Source: Quadrisphaera sp.
GTDB lineage: Bacteria; Actinomycetota; Actinomycetes; Actinomycetales; Quadrisphaeraceae
Reading direction: 5' to 3'
Assembly: GCA_029257185.1 (NCBI GenBank)
Contig: JARICT010000124.1
Span: 1 to 35,480 of the forward strand
DNA length: 35,480 nt
The notes beneath the pieces were generated by a model that did no database searches, had not been told where the DNA came from, and worked only from the letters and a program-made list of their open reading frames with translations. How positions within the stretch are numbered: the stretch's first letter is position 1; every line of letters begins with the position of its first letter. Shown piece by piece: positions 1 to 7,304 of this stretch. The position numbers were made by a program, and so were the translations under genes.

Positions 1-15
1 GCCCGGGGCGGCGCC

Positions 16-21
16 TACGAT
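16..21 (+). promoter_or_regulatory. Possible -10 box for the tat operon
   Basis: TACGAT fits the actinobacterial TANNNT -10 consensus. A start site about 7 nt downstream would leave a leader of roughly 20 nt that carries the tatA ribosome binding site. The -35 region lies outside the window. Bases 1-33 also read as an open frame ending in TGA, so this could instead be the last codons of an upstream gene (pafC in mycobacteria). Confidence 0.35.
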
Positions 22-48
22 GGTCGGAACTGAGACCTGGAGGCCTTG

Positions 49-342
49 ATGAAGAACCTGTTCGACAACCCGCTGCTGCTCCTCGTGCTGGTGCTCCTCA
101 TCGTCGTGATCTTCGGGGCCAAGAAGCTCCCCGACGCGGCCCGCAGCCTGGGACGGTCCATGCGCATCTTCAAGTCCGAGGTCAAGGAGATGAAGGACGA
201 CGGCAAGGACCGCGGCAACGCCGACGGCTCGCCGGGTGCCCCCCTCGAGGGCCGCGTGGTCGACGGGGAGCGTCACGGGACCGGTCAGCGCGACGGTTCC
301 TTCGACCAGAGCCCGACCGACGGCCAGCGCCGCAGCGCCTGA
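49..342 (+). CDS. tatA: Twin-arginine translocase subunit TatA
   Basis: TatA forms the size-variable pore of the twin-arginine pathway, which exports folded, often cofactor-bearing proteins across the cytoplasmic membrane. The 97-residue product begins with a single hydrophobic helix rich in Leu/Val/Ile (about residues 5-23), then the family hallmark [14 protein letters not shown] hinge and amphipathic helix (about 25-45), then a charged disordered tail. The ATG at 49 is preferred over the in-frame TTG at 46 because GGAGG at 39-43 sits 5 nt ahead of it. It is followed after 26 nt by tatC, the usual tatA-tatC order. Length and motif fit TatA rather than TatB, and no separate TatB is visible here. 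Confidence 0.95.
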   Translation: MKNLFDNPLLLLVLVLLIVVIFGAKKLPDAARSLGRSMRIFKSEVKEMKDDGKDRGNADGSPGAPLEGRVVDGERHGTGQRDGSFDQSPTDGQRRSA

Positions 343-368
343 ACCCCGAAGGGCCCGCCACCCCGGCC

Positions 369-1682
369 ATGACCACCCACACCACCGTGGCCCGCGGCAG
401 CGACGCCGACGAGCCCGAGCAGCCCGAGCAGGGAGAGCGGCGCGGGCCCGATGGCGACCTCTCGGAGCCTGACGCCGCGCCTCCCGCCTCGACGCGACGA
501 GCGCCGAGCAGCCTGTCCGGGACCCTCGTCCCCGGCACCGTGCTCGGTATCAGCAGCCTGGGCGCCCCAGCGCCCCGACCCGCCGACGCGACGCCCGTCC
601 GAGCAGACGTCGAGCGTCACCCGACCGCGGTCGACCGGGTCGACGGCGCCGACGAGACCACCGACGGCCCCGCGAGCACCGTCGACCTCGCGGCGCCCCG
701 TGACCCGGCGCCGTCCCGGGACCTCGCCGAGCCGGCGGGGTTGTCCGAGCCGGCGCCGCTGCGCGAGCCCGCCGAGCTGTCGACGCGCTCGCCCGCCGGC
801 GACCGCGAGGTCGAGACCGCCGGTTCCGGCTCGGGCCAGCAGCCCCCGTCCGGCGGCGCCAAGCGGGGCCGCGGCGGGGGACCGAAGAAGGACCCCGAGG
901 GCCGCATGGCCCTGCGCGAGCACCTCGTCGAGCTGCGCAAGCGCGTGGTGCGCGCCGGGGTCGCGATCCTCCTCGGGGCCGTCGTCGGCTGGTTTCTCTA
1001 CCTGCCGCTCATCGGCTACATCACCGAGCCGCTCAAGGCCCTCCAGGCCGCCAGGGACGGCGAGGTCCAGATCAACTTCTCCAACGTCGCCTCCTCCTTC
1101 GACCTCCAGGTCAAGGGCGCCATCTGGATCGGCGTCATCGTCTCCTCGCCGCTGTGGATCTACCAGCTGTGGGCCTTCATCACCCCGGGCCTCACGAAGA
1201 AGGAGCGGCGCTACGCGGTCGGGTTCGTCTCCGCCGCGGTCCCGCTGTTCCTGGGCGGGGTCGGGCTCGCGAGCCTGTTCATCCCCCGGGCGGTGACCTT
1301 CTTCACGTCGTTCACCCCCGAGGGCGGCTCCAACATCATCGACGCGCCGACCTACATCGGCTTCGTCATGCGCACGGTGCTCACCTTCGGGCTGGCGTTC
1401 CTCCTGCCGGTGATCCTCGTCGCGCTGAACTTCGCGGGGCTCCTGGCGGGCAAGAGCATCCTCAAGGCGTGGCGCTGGGTGCTCGTGGCCGCACTGGCCT
1501 TCGCCGCCATCGCCACCCCCACCCCGGACATCACCGCGATGTTCATCCTCGCGGCGCCGATCGTCGTCCTGTTCGCGATCGCCATCCTCATCGCCCTCCT
1601 CCACGACCGGCGCAAGGCGAAGAAGGAGGCCAAGAAGGCGAAGAACCCCGAGGTCCCCGACGACGAGGCCTCGCCGCTGTGA
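369..1682 (+). CDS. tatC: Twin-arginine translocase subunit TatC, long N-terminal extension
   Basis: TatC is the polytopic receptor that recognises twin-arginine signal peptides. The conserved domain begins at DPEGRMALREHLVELRKR (about residue 175) and continues through the expected six membrane segments, with the usual TatC sequence around SPLWIYQLWAFITPGLTKKE; it ends in a Lys-rich tail. The open frame from ATG 369 adds roughly 175 residues rich in Pro, Ala, Asp, Glu and Arg before that domain. Known actinobacterial TatC proteins carry only a short stretch before DPEGRM, so the extension may be real or the start may lie further downstream. An internal ATG at 906 has GAGGG at 897-901 ahead of it but would cut off the conserved KKDPEGR. 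Family assignment is firm; the start is not. Confidence 0.93.
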   Translation: MTTHTTVARGSDADEPEQPEQGERRGPDGDLSEPDAAPPASTRRAPSSLSGTLVPGTVLGISSLGAPAPRPADATPVRADVERHPTAVDRVDGADETTDGPASTVDLAAPRDPAPSRDLAEPAGLSEPAPLREPAELSTRSPAGDREVETAGSGSGQQPPSGGAKRGRGGGPKKDPEGRMALREHLVELRKRVVRAGVAILLGAVVGWFLYLPLIGYITEPLKALQAARDGEVQINFSNVASSFDLQVKGAIWIGVIVSSPLWIYQLWAFITPGLTKKERRYAVGFVSAAVPLFLGGVGLASLFIPRAVTFFTSFTPEGGSNIIDAPTYIGFVMRTVLTFGLAFLLPVILVALNFAGLLAGKSILKAWRWVLVAALAFAAIATPTPDITAMFILAAPIVVLFAIAILIALLHDRRKAKKEAKKAKNPEVPDDEASPL

Positions 1683-1689
1683 GCCTCCG

Positions 1690-2703
1690 GTGACTCCTGG
1701 GGGCCCCGTCCTCGTGCTCGGGGCCCCCTCCGCAGGTTCCCGCAGCCGCCGCACGGCCGACCAGGTCGAAGCGTGCCTGCGTGCCACCGGCCTCAGGGTG
1801 GTGCGGGTGACGGGGGAGAGCGCGAGCGAGGTGCTCGCCGCGGCGAGGCTCCTCACGGACGCTGCCGGGTCGGCCCGGGTGCGCGCGCTGGTCGCCGTCG
1901 GCGGCGACGGGACGGTCCAGCTCGGCGCCACCGCCGTCGCGGGCACCGGCGTCCCCCTGCACGTAATGCCCGCCGGCAGCGGGAACGACGCGGCCCGCGC
2001 CCTCGGGGTGGTCGCCCGCAGCCCCGCCGCGGCCGCGCAGCACCTGCACGAGCTGCTGCGCTCCGGCGCCGAGCCCCGCGAGATCGACGTCCTGGCCGTC
2101 ACCGGGGGAGAGGGGGGTCCCGCGCGCGACGTCGTCTCCGTCGTCGCCGCCGGCTTCGACGCCGCCGTCAACGCCCAGGCCAACACCTGGTCCGCGGGGC
2201 CCCCCGCCGGGTCTCGGCGCACCTGGGGCCACCGCCTGCCGCCCCGCGCCCGCTACACCGCGGCGGTCCTGGCGCTGCTGCCGGCCTGGCGACCTCGGCG
2301 CTACCGTCTCGGCCTCGACGGCGTGGTGAGCGATGTCGACGCGGTGCTCGTCGCCGTCGCCAACACCACCTCCTACGGCGGCGGCATGCGCATCGCCCCG
2401 CGAGCCCTGCCCGACGACGGGCTCGCCGACGTCGTCGTCGTCTCGGCGCTCGGCAGGCTCGGGCTCCTCGCGCTGCTGCCCACCGCGTTCCTCGGCCTGC
2501 ACACGCTGGCGCCGGCCGTCACCGTGCACCGCGCGCGCCACGTCACCGTGGACGTCGTCCCCGCGCAGCCCGGCGCTCGGACCGACGCTCGGACCGGTGC
2601 CCGGCCCGGCGTGCAGATCGTCGCGCACGGCGACGGCGAGGCGCTGCACGCCCTCCCGCTGGACGTCCGCGTGCTCGGGCGGGCCCTGCGGTTGCTGACC
2701 TAG
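1690..2703 (+). CDS. Diacylglycerol kinase-like lipid kinase (YegS/BmrU family)
   Basis: Members of this soluble family phosphorylate diacylglycerol or related lipids using ATP, returning the lipid to phosphatidic acid for phospholipid synthesis. The nucleotide-binding loop VGGDGTVQ lies near residues 70-77 and the second conserved glycine motif PAGSGND near 94-100, both diagnostic of the DAGK catalytic domain; the C-terminal part forms the beta-sandwich (TSYGGGMRIAPRALPDDG region). At 337 residues it has normal length. The GTG start lies 7 nt after the tatC stop, so it is co-transcribed with the tat genes. The exact lipid substrate cannot be told from sequence. Confidence 0.88.
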   Translation: MTPGGPVLVLGAPSAGSRSRRTADQVEACLRATGLRVVRVTGESASEVLAAARLLTDAAGSARVRALVAVGGDGTVQLGATAVAGTGVPLHVMPAGSGNDAARALGVVARSPAAAAQHLHELLRSGAEPREIDVLAVTGGEGGPARDVVSVVAAGFDAAVNAQANTWSAGPPAGSRRTWGHRLPPRARYTAAVLALLPAWRPRRYRLGLDGVVSDVDAVLVAVANTTSYGGGMRIAPRALPDDGLADVVVVSALGRLGLLALLPTAFLGLHTLAPAVTVHRARHVTVDVVPAQPGARTDARTGARPGVQIVAHGDGEALHALPLDVRVLGRALRLLT

Positions 2704-2706
2704 GCT
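2701..2706 (+). promoter_or_regulatory. Leaderless -10 box of helY
   Basis: TAGGCT overlaps the stop codon of the lipid kinase and ends 6 nt before the helY ATG. A transcript starting 6-7 nt downstream would begin at or next to the start codon. No convincing -35 is seen. helY may also be read from the tat promoter. Confidence 0.5.
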
Positions 2707-2712
2707 GGAGCC

Positions 2713-5700
2713 ATGCCCTCACCCGCTGAGCGGTTCGCGGCGGCCACGGCGCGCACCGCCGCGCAGCGCACCGAGCTCCACACCTTCACGCAGACCCTCG
2801 GCTTCGAGCTCGACGACTTCCAGCATCGCGCCGGCCAGGCGCTCGAGGCCGGCTCGTCCGTCCTCGTCGCGGCGCCCACCGGCGCCGGCAAGACCGTCGT
2901 CGGCGAGTTCGCCGTCCACCTCGCCCTCACGGCCGGGCGCAAGGCCTTCTACACCACGCCCATCAAGGCCCTGAGCAACCAGAAGCACGCCGAGCTGTCC
3001 GCCCGCTTCGGCGCCGAGCAGGTCGGCCTGCTCACCGGCGACACCTCCGTCAACGGCGACGCCCCCGTCGTCGTCATGACCACCGAGGTGCTGCGCAACA
3101 TGCTCTACGCCGACTCCCCGGCGCTGGCAGGCCTGGGGCACGTGGTGATGGACGAGGTGCACTACCTCGCCGACCGCGCCCGCGGAGCCGTGTGGGAAGA
3201 GGTGATCATCCACCTGCCCTCCGACGTGCTCATCACCTCGCTGTCCGCGACGGTCTCCAACGCGGAGGAGTTCGGCGCGTGGCTCGCCACGGTCCGCGGC
3301 TCCACGGAGGTCGTGGTCTCCGAGCACCGCCCCGTGCCGCTGTGGCAGCACGTCATGGTGGGCACCCGCATGGTGGACCTCTTCGTCGACGAGTCCACCG
3401 CGGAGGACGAGCACCACGCCACCGGCGGCGCCGTCCTGGCCGCGCGGGGCACCGCGCCCTCGATCGCCGCGACCAGCGGGACGCGAGGCCGGGACAGGGA
3501 CGGGCGCCGGGGCGGGCGCGCCGCCGCGCACCACGGCCGTGAGGGGGGCGAGGGCTCCCCGACGTCCCAGCTCGGGGTCAACCCCGAGCTCGTCGCGATC
3601 AGCCGGGCCGACGCCCGCCACGACAAGCTCTCGCGCACCCCCCGTGGCGGGGGCCGCGGCGGGCGCGGACGGCCGGCTCCCGGACGCAACCCCCGCCACG
3701 GCGGGGGAGCGCGCGCCGGCGGCACCCCCACGGCCTCGCGCGCGGAGGTCCTCGAGCGCCTCGCCAGCGCCGACCTCCTGCCCGTCATCACCTTCGTCTT
3801 CTCCCGCGCCGGCTGCGCCGCGGCCGTCCGCCAGTGCGTGTCGTGGGGCGTGCGCCTGACCACCGAGAACGAGCGCGCCACCATCAAGGCGCTCGTCGAG
3901 GCGCGCTCGACGGAGATCCCCGACGCCGACCTCGAGGTCCTCGGGTACTACGAGTGGCTCGAAGGTCTCACCCGCGGCGTCGCCGCGCACCACGCCGGCA
4001 TGCTCCCCGCGTTCAAGGAGATCGTCGAGGAGCTGTTCTCCCTCGGCCTGGTCAAGGCCGTCTTCGCCACCGAGACCCTCGCGCTCGGCATCAACATGCC
4101 GGCGCGCTCCGTGGTGCTCGAGAAGCTCGTGAAGTTCAACGGCGAGAACCACGTCGACATCACCCCGGGGGAGTACACCCAGCTCACCGGCCGCGCCGGG
4201 CGGCGCGGCATCGACGTGGAGGGCCACGCCGTCGTCCTGTGGCAGGGCGGCCTGGACGCCGAGGCCGTCGCCGGTCTCGCCTCCACGCGCACCTACCCGC
4301 TGCGCTCCAGCTTCCGCCCCACCTACAACATGGCCGTCAACCTCGTCGCGCAGGTGGGCCGCGCCCGCGCGCGGGACGTCCTGGAGACGTCCTTCGCCCA
4401 GTTCCAGGCCGACCGGGGCGTCGTGGGGCTCGCCCGCCAGCTCAGGGGACAGCAGGAGGCGCTCGCGGGGTACGCGGCGTCGATGGAGTGCCACCTGGGC
4501 GACTTCGCGGAGTACGCCGCGATCCGCCGGCGCATCTCGGACCTGGAGAAGGACACCTCGCGGGCGGCCGCCAGGGCGAAGCGCTCGGCGTCGGTCACCG
4601 CGCTCGAGGCGCTCGGGGTCGGCGACGTCATCGAGGTCCCCGCGGGCAAGCGGTCCGGGTACGCCGTGGTGCTCGACCCGGGGCTCACCGCCGGCCTCGA
4701 GGGCCCACGGCCCACCGTCCTCACCGGCGACCGCGTGGTCAAGCGCCTCACGGTCGTGGACGTGCCCCGCCCGGTGACCGCGCTGGCCCGCGTCAAGGTG
4801 CCCCGGGGGTTCGACCGCCGCGACACCGGTGCTCGGCGCGAGCTCGTCGCCGCCATGCACGTGGCGCTGTCCGCACCCCCCAGCCCGCCACCCGTCACCT
4901 CGGGCGAGACCAGCGCGTCCGCCGGCCGGGCGGGGCCCTCGCGGGACGCGGCGCAGGTGTCGGCCGGCACCGACGAGGTGGCCCGGCTGCGGCGCCGGAT
5001 GCGCCAGCACCCCTGCCACTCCTGCCCCCAGCGCGAGGACCACGCCCGGTGGGCGGAGCGGTGGTCCGCCCTGGAGGTGGGCGCCCGAGAGACGCAGTCG
5101 CGCATCGAGGGACGGACGGGCACCATCGCGCGGACCTTCGACCGGGTGTGCGACCTGCTGGTGGGCCTCGGCTACCTCGACGCCGACGAGGACGAGGCCC
5201 TCGAGGCCCAGGACGACGGGTCGGCCGCCGCGGTCCCGACCCGGGGCGACGACCTGCAGGTGACCGCGGCCGGGCAGCGGCTGCGGCGCGTCTACGCGGA
5301 GAAGGACCTCCTCGTGGCCCAGTGCCTGCGCCTCGGGGCGTGGGACCACCTGGACGCCGCGGGGCTCGCGACGGTGCTGTCCTCGATCGTCTACGAGGCC
5401 CGCCGCGAGGAGGGTCCGCTGGCTACCCGGTCACCGGGGGGCCGCGCCGTGGGCGAGGCGCTGGAGGCGACGAGCGCTGCGTGGACCGAGCTCGTCGAGC
5501 TGGAGCGCGTCCACCACCTCCCCTCCACCCACGAGCCCGACGTCGGCCTCACCTGGCCGGTCCACCGGTGGTGCCGCGGGCAGAGCCTCGACGCGGTGCT
5601 CGACGCGGGGCCCACCGACCTCGCCGCGGGGGACTTCGTCCGGTGGTGCCGCCAGCTCCTCGACCTCCTCGACCAGGTGGTCGTGGTGTGCACGACCAGC

Positions 5701-5799
5701 GGGGACCACGAGCTCGCCCGGACCGCCCGCTCCGCGGCGGCGCTGGTGGACCGGGGCGTCGTCGCCTACTCCGCCGGGACCGCCCGCGCCACGGGGTAG
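2713..5799 (+). CDS. helY: Ski2/Mtr4-like DEAD/DEAH helicase HelY
   Basis: This is an ATP-dependent superfamily 2 RNA helicase of the Ski2 class, the orthologue of mycobacterial HelY, which also lies beside tatAC. Visible motifs are the Q-region around ELDDFQHRAGQAL, Walker A APTGAGKT (near residue 54), the Walker B box DEVH, motif III SATVSNAEEF, and motif VI QLTGRAGRRG near residue 493. A C-terminal DSHCT-type helical region follows, with a conserved CHSCPQ cysteine pair near residue 770. Between the two RecA-like lobes (about residues 236-345) is a low-complexity insert rich in Arg and Gly with several RGG/GRGG repeats, which may bind RNA. The length of 1028 aa exceeds the mycobacterial protein, largely because of this insert. 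Substrates are not known from the sequence. Confidence 0.93.
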   Translation: MPSPAERFAAATARTAAQRTELHTFTQTLGFELDDFQHRAGQALEAGSSVLVAAPTGAGKTVVGEFAVHLALTAGRKAFYTTPIKALSNQKHAELSARFGAEQVGLLTGDTSVNGDAPVVVMTTEVLRNMLYADSPALAGLGHVVMDEVHYLADRARGAVWEEVIIHLPSDVLITSLSATVSNAEEFGAWLATVRGSTEVVVSEHRPVPLWQHVMVGTRMVDLFVDESTAEDEHHATGGAVLAARGTAPSIAATSGTRGRDRDGRRGGRAAAHHGREGGEGSPTSQLGVNPELVAISRADARHDKLSRTPRGGGRGGRGRPAPGRNPRHGGGARAGGTPTASRAEVLERLASADLLPVITFVFSRAGCAAAVRQCVSWGVRLTTENERATIKALVEARSTEIPDADLEVLGYYEWLEGLTRGVAAHHAGMLPAFKEIVEELFSLGLVKAVFATETLALGINMPARSVVLEKLVKFNGENHVDITPGEYTQLTGRAGRRGIDVEGHAVVLWQGGLDAEAVAGLASTRTYPLRSSFRPTYNMAVNLVAQVGRARARDVLETSFAQFQADRGVVGLARQLRGQQEALAGYAASMECHLGDFAEYAAIRRRISDLEKDTSRAAARAKRSASVTALEALGVGDVIEVPAGKRSGYAVVLDPGLTAGLEGPRPTVLTGDRVVKRLTVVDVPRPVTALARVKVPRGFDRRDTGARRELVAAMHVALSAPPSPPPVTSGETSASAGRAGPSRDAAQVSAGTDEVARLRRRMRQHPCHSCPQREDHARWAERWSALEVGARETQSRIEGRTGTIARTFDRVCDLLVGLGYLDADEDEALEAQDDGSAAAVPTRGDDLQVTAAGQRLRRVYAEKDLLVAQCLRLGAWDHLDAAGLATVLSSIVYEARREEGPLATRSPGGRAVGEALEATSAAWTELVELERVHHLPSTHEPDVGLTWPVHRWCRGQSLDAVLDAGPTDLAAGDFVRWCRQLLDLLDQVVVVCTTSGDHELARTARSAAALVDRGVVAYSAGTARATG

Positions 5800-5818
5800 G
5801 CGTCGGCAGCCGTACCCC

Positions 5819-5840
5819 CTCCTCGGCGTCGAGCGAGGAG
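5819..5840 (+). terminator. Possible helY terminator hairpin
   Basis: CTCCTCG (5819-5825) and CGAGGAG (5834-5840) form a perfect 7-bp stem with an 8-nt loop 20 nt after the helY stop. No T-run follows, which is common in high-GC actinobacteria, so this is a candidate only. Confidence 0.35.
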
Positions 5841-5942
5841 ATGGTGCGACGACCTGTGGCGTGTCTCGTGCTCGACGTCCCCGCTCGACCGGTGATGTCG
5901 CTGCTCACCAGTCCGTCGAGGTCTGTTCGCCGCGTTCTCGCG

Positions 5943-5954
5943 ATAACAGAAGCA
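5943..5954 (+). repeat. ATAACAGAAGCA repeat, copy 1
   Basis: This AT-rich 12-mer occurs again, identical and in the same orientation, at 7212-7223. Here it lies 45 nt before the GTG of the small membrane protein gene. Both copies are intergenic, and 12 identical low-GC bases are unexpected in DNA this GC-rich, which suggests a binding site. No known regulator is matched. Confidence 0.5.
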
Positions 5955-5986
5955 AGCGCTGTGCGCCACCCATCATCGCCGCCGTC

Positions 5987-5992
5987 TACGGT
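5987..5992 (+). promoter_or_regulatory. Leaderless -10 box of small membrane protein gene
   Basis: TACGGT ends 6 nt before GTG 5999, the spacing expected if the transcript starts at the start codon. There is no ribosome binding site before that GTG, which supports a leaderless start. Confidence 0.45.
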
Positions 5993-5998
5993 GACGAC

Positions 5999-6172
5999 GT
6001 GACCCCCGACCGCGCGTTCCAGTACCTCGGCGCCCTCGTCCTGGCCGTCGTGATGGGCGTGGTGCTCGGGTTCGCCGTCTCGCCGGGAGCCGGGGTCCTC
6101 GCGGGCCTGGCAGCAGGGCTCGCGTGGCTGGTGATGGGTGTGGTCACGTCCCGCCGACGCTCAGAGGGCTGA
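5999..6172 (+). CDS. Small two-helix membrane protein, function unknown
   Basis: The 57-residue product has two predicted membrane helices (about residues 8-28 and 32-51) separated by a Gly/Pro turn, and ends in a basic tail SRRRSEG. GTG 5999 is chosen because the frame upstream of it is arginine-rich junk and a -10 box lies at the right place for leaderless expression. It overlaps the 3' end of the convergent exonuclease gene by 12 nt. In M. tuberculosis a membrane protein gene (Rv2091c) lies in the equivalent place between helY and the exonuclease; whether they are homologous cannot be judged by eye. Confidence 0.6.
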   Translation: MTPDRAFQYLGALVLAVVMGVVLGFAVSPGAGVLAGLAAGLAWLVMGVVTSRRRSEG

Positions 6173-7147
6173 CCCCTCCCCGCTCGCGGCGGCCGTCAGC
6201 CGGGCGAGCGGCGAGGCGAGCCCCCAGCGCGCCGACAGCTCGTCCACCCTCGCGGGATCGGCCCCGTCGAGGAGGTGCCCCGCGCCGGGGGCTCCGCGGA
6301 GCGGCGCCACGTCCGCGTCCCGGACCGCCGTGACCACGCGCTCGGCCGCTGCGAGGTACTCCGCCGCGCCGTCCAGCCGCTCGCGCTGACCAGGCGTGAG
6401 GGCGCTCCCCGGCCGCCGCGCCGCCTCCACCACCCCCGCGAGGCTGCCGAAGCGTCCCAGCAGGGTGGCTGCGGTCTTCTCCCCGATGCCCGGCACCCCG
6501 GGCAGGCCATCGCTGGGGTCGCCCCGGAGCACCGACATCGCCAGGTAGCCGCTACCACCCCTGACGCCGTACCGCTGCTCCAGCACCGACTCGTCGACGG
6601 CCTCCGCGTCCTTGACGCCGCGGGTGAGGGACAGCACGCGCACGCCGGCGTCGTCGTCGACGAGCTGCAGCAGGTCCCGGTCCCCGGAGACCACGTCGAC
6701 GGGAACCCCCGCAGCCGCGGCCCTCGTCGCCAGGGTGGCGACGACGTCGTCGGCCTCGCAACCAGCAGCGCCGACGCGGGGCACCCCCAGGGCCTCGAGG
6801 AGGTCGGCGATGACCTCGACCTGGCCGGCGAGCCCCTCGGGCGCGTCCTCGGCGCCGTCGGCGCCCACGCGGTGCGCCTTGTACGACGGCACCAGGTCGA
6901 CCCGCCACGCGGGCCGCCAGTCGTCGTCCCAGCACGCCACCAGCTGTCCCGGACCGAGCCTGCGCACGAGGACGGCCAGCATGTCCAGGACGCCGCGCAC
7001 GGCACCCACCGGCTCCCCGCCCGGTGCCCGCAGCGACGAGGGCATCGCGTGGAAGGCGCGGTAGTACAGCGTCGCCGTGTCGAGGAGAACGAGCGGAGCG
7101 CCAGGTACCGCCGGAGACCGGCGGCCGGCCTCCGGGGATGCGTCCAT
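6161..7147 (-). CDS. 5'-3' exonuclease (PIN/H3TH, Pol I 5'-nuclease-like)
   Basis: This stand-alone homologue of the DNA polymerase I 5'-nuclease domain removes flaps or RNA primers in DNA repair and replication. The PIN fold starts at VLLDTATLYYRAFHAMPSS, followed by the helical arch and acidic clusters (AAGCEADDVVATLA and VSGDRDLLQLVDD) that bind metal. The helix-3-turn-helix SDGLPGVPGIGEKTAATLLG binds DNA. ATG 7147 is chosen because GAGG lies 8 nt ahead and all conserved sequence falls downstream; further in-frame ATGs exist at 7165, 7204 and 7228. The 328-residue product matches the mycobacterial Rv2090 type, which also neighbours helY. Confidence 0.9.
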   Translation of the reverse strand: MDASPEAGRRSPAVPGAPLVLLDTATLYYRAFHAMPSSLRAPGGEPVGAVRGVLDMLAVLVRRLGPGQLVACWDDDWRPAWRVDLVPSYKAHRVGADGAEDAPEGLAGQVEVIADLLEALGVPRVGAAGCEADDVVATLATRAAAAGVPVDVVSGDRDLLQLVDDDAGVRVLSLTRGVKDAEAVDESVLEQRYGVRGGSGYLAMSVLRGDPSDGLPGVPGIGEKTAATLLGRFGSLAGVVEAARRPGSALTPGQRERLDGAAEYLAAAERVVTAVRDADVAPLRGAPGAGHLLDGADPARVDELSARWGLASPLARLTAAASGEGSAL

Positions 7148-7205
7148 GCCGTCATCCTCGCCCATTTCCACCGGGTTCCCGCCCTGAGCTCCATCGTGGG
7201 ACATC

Positions 7206-7211
7206 AGTCTA
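7206..7211 (-). promoter_or_regulatory. Possible -10 box of exonuclease gene
   Basis: On the minus strand TAGACT lies directly downstream of the second copy of the 12-mer repeat. A start site near 7199 would give a leader of about 50 nt to ATG 7147. No good -35 is seen. Confidence 0.3.
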
Positions 7212-7223
7212 ATAACAGAAGCA
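7212..7223 (+). repeat. ATAACAGAAGCA repeat, copy 2
   Basis: This copy is identical to 5943-5954 and lies in the divergent region between the exonuclease and amidohydrolase genes, 82 nt before GTG 7305 and abutting the possible exonuclease -10 box. Confidence 0.5.
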
Positions 7224-7304
7224 TGCATCTCTCACCCAACCACAGTGAAAACACCTCGACGACCTGCGGGCCCGGCCGCCACGACACCCCGTCACACTGA
7301 TGGG

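Noticed and set aside
285-2222. 645-residue open frame on the minus strand across tatC and the lipid kinase
   Set aside because: Its sequence is low-complexity Arg/Gly/Ala with no recognisable domain, and both plus-strand genes beneath it have clear family motifs. Long antisense frames are common at this GC content.
2719-5349. 876-residue minus-strand frame opposite helY
   Set aside because: Shadow of helY; composition is that of antisense codons and no domain is visible.
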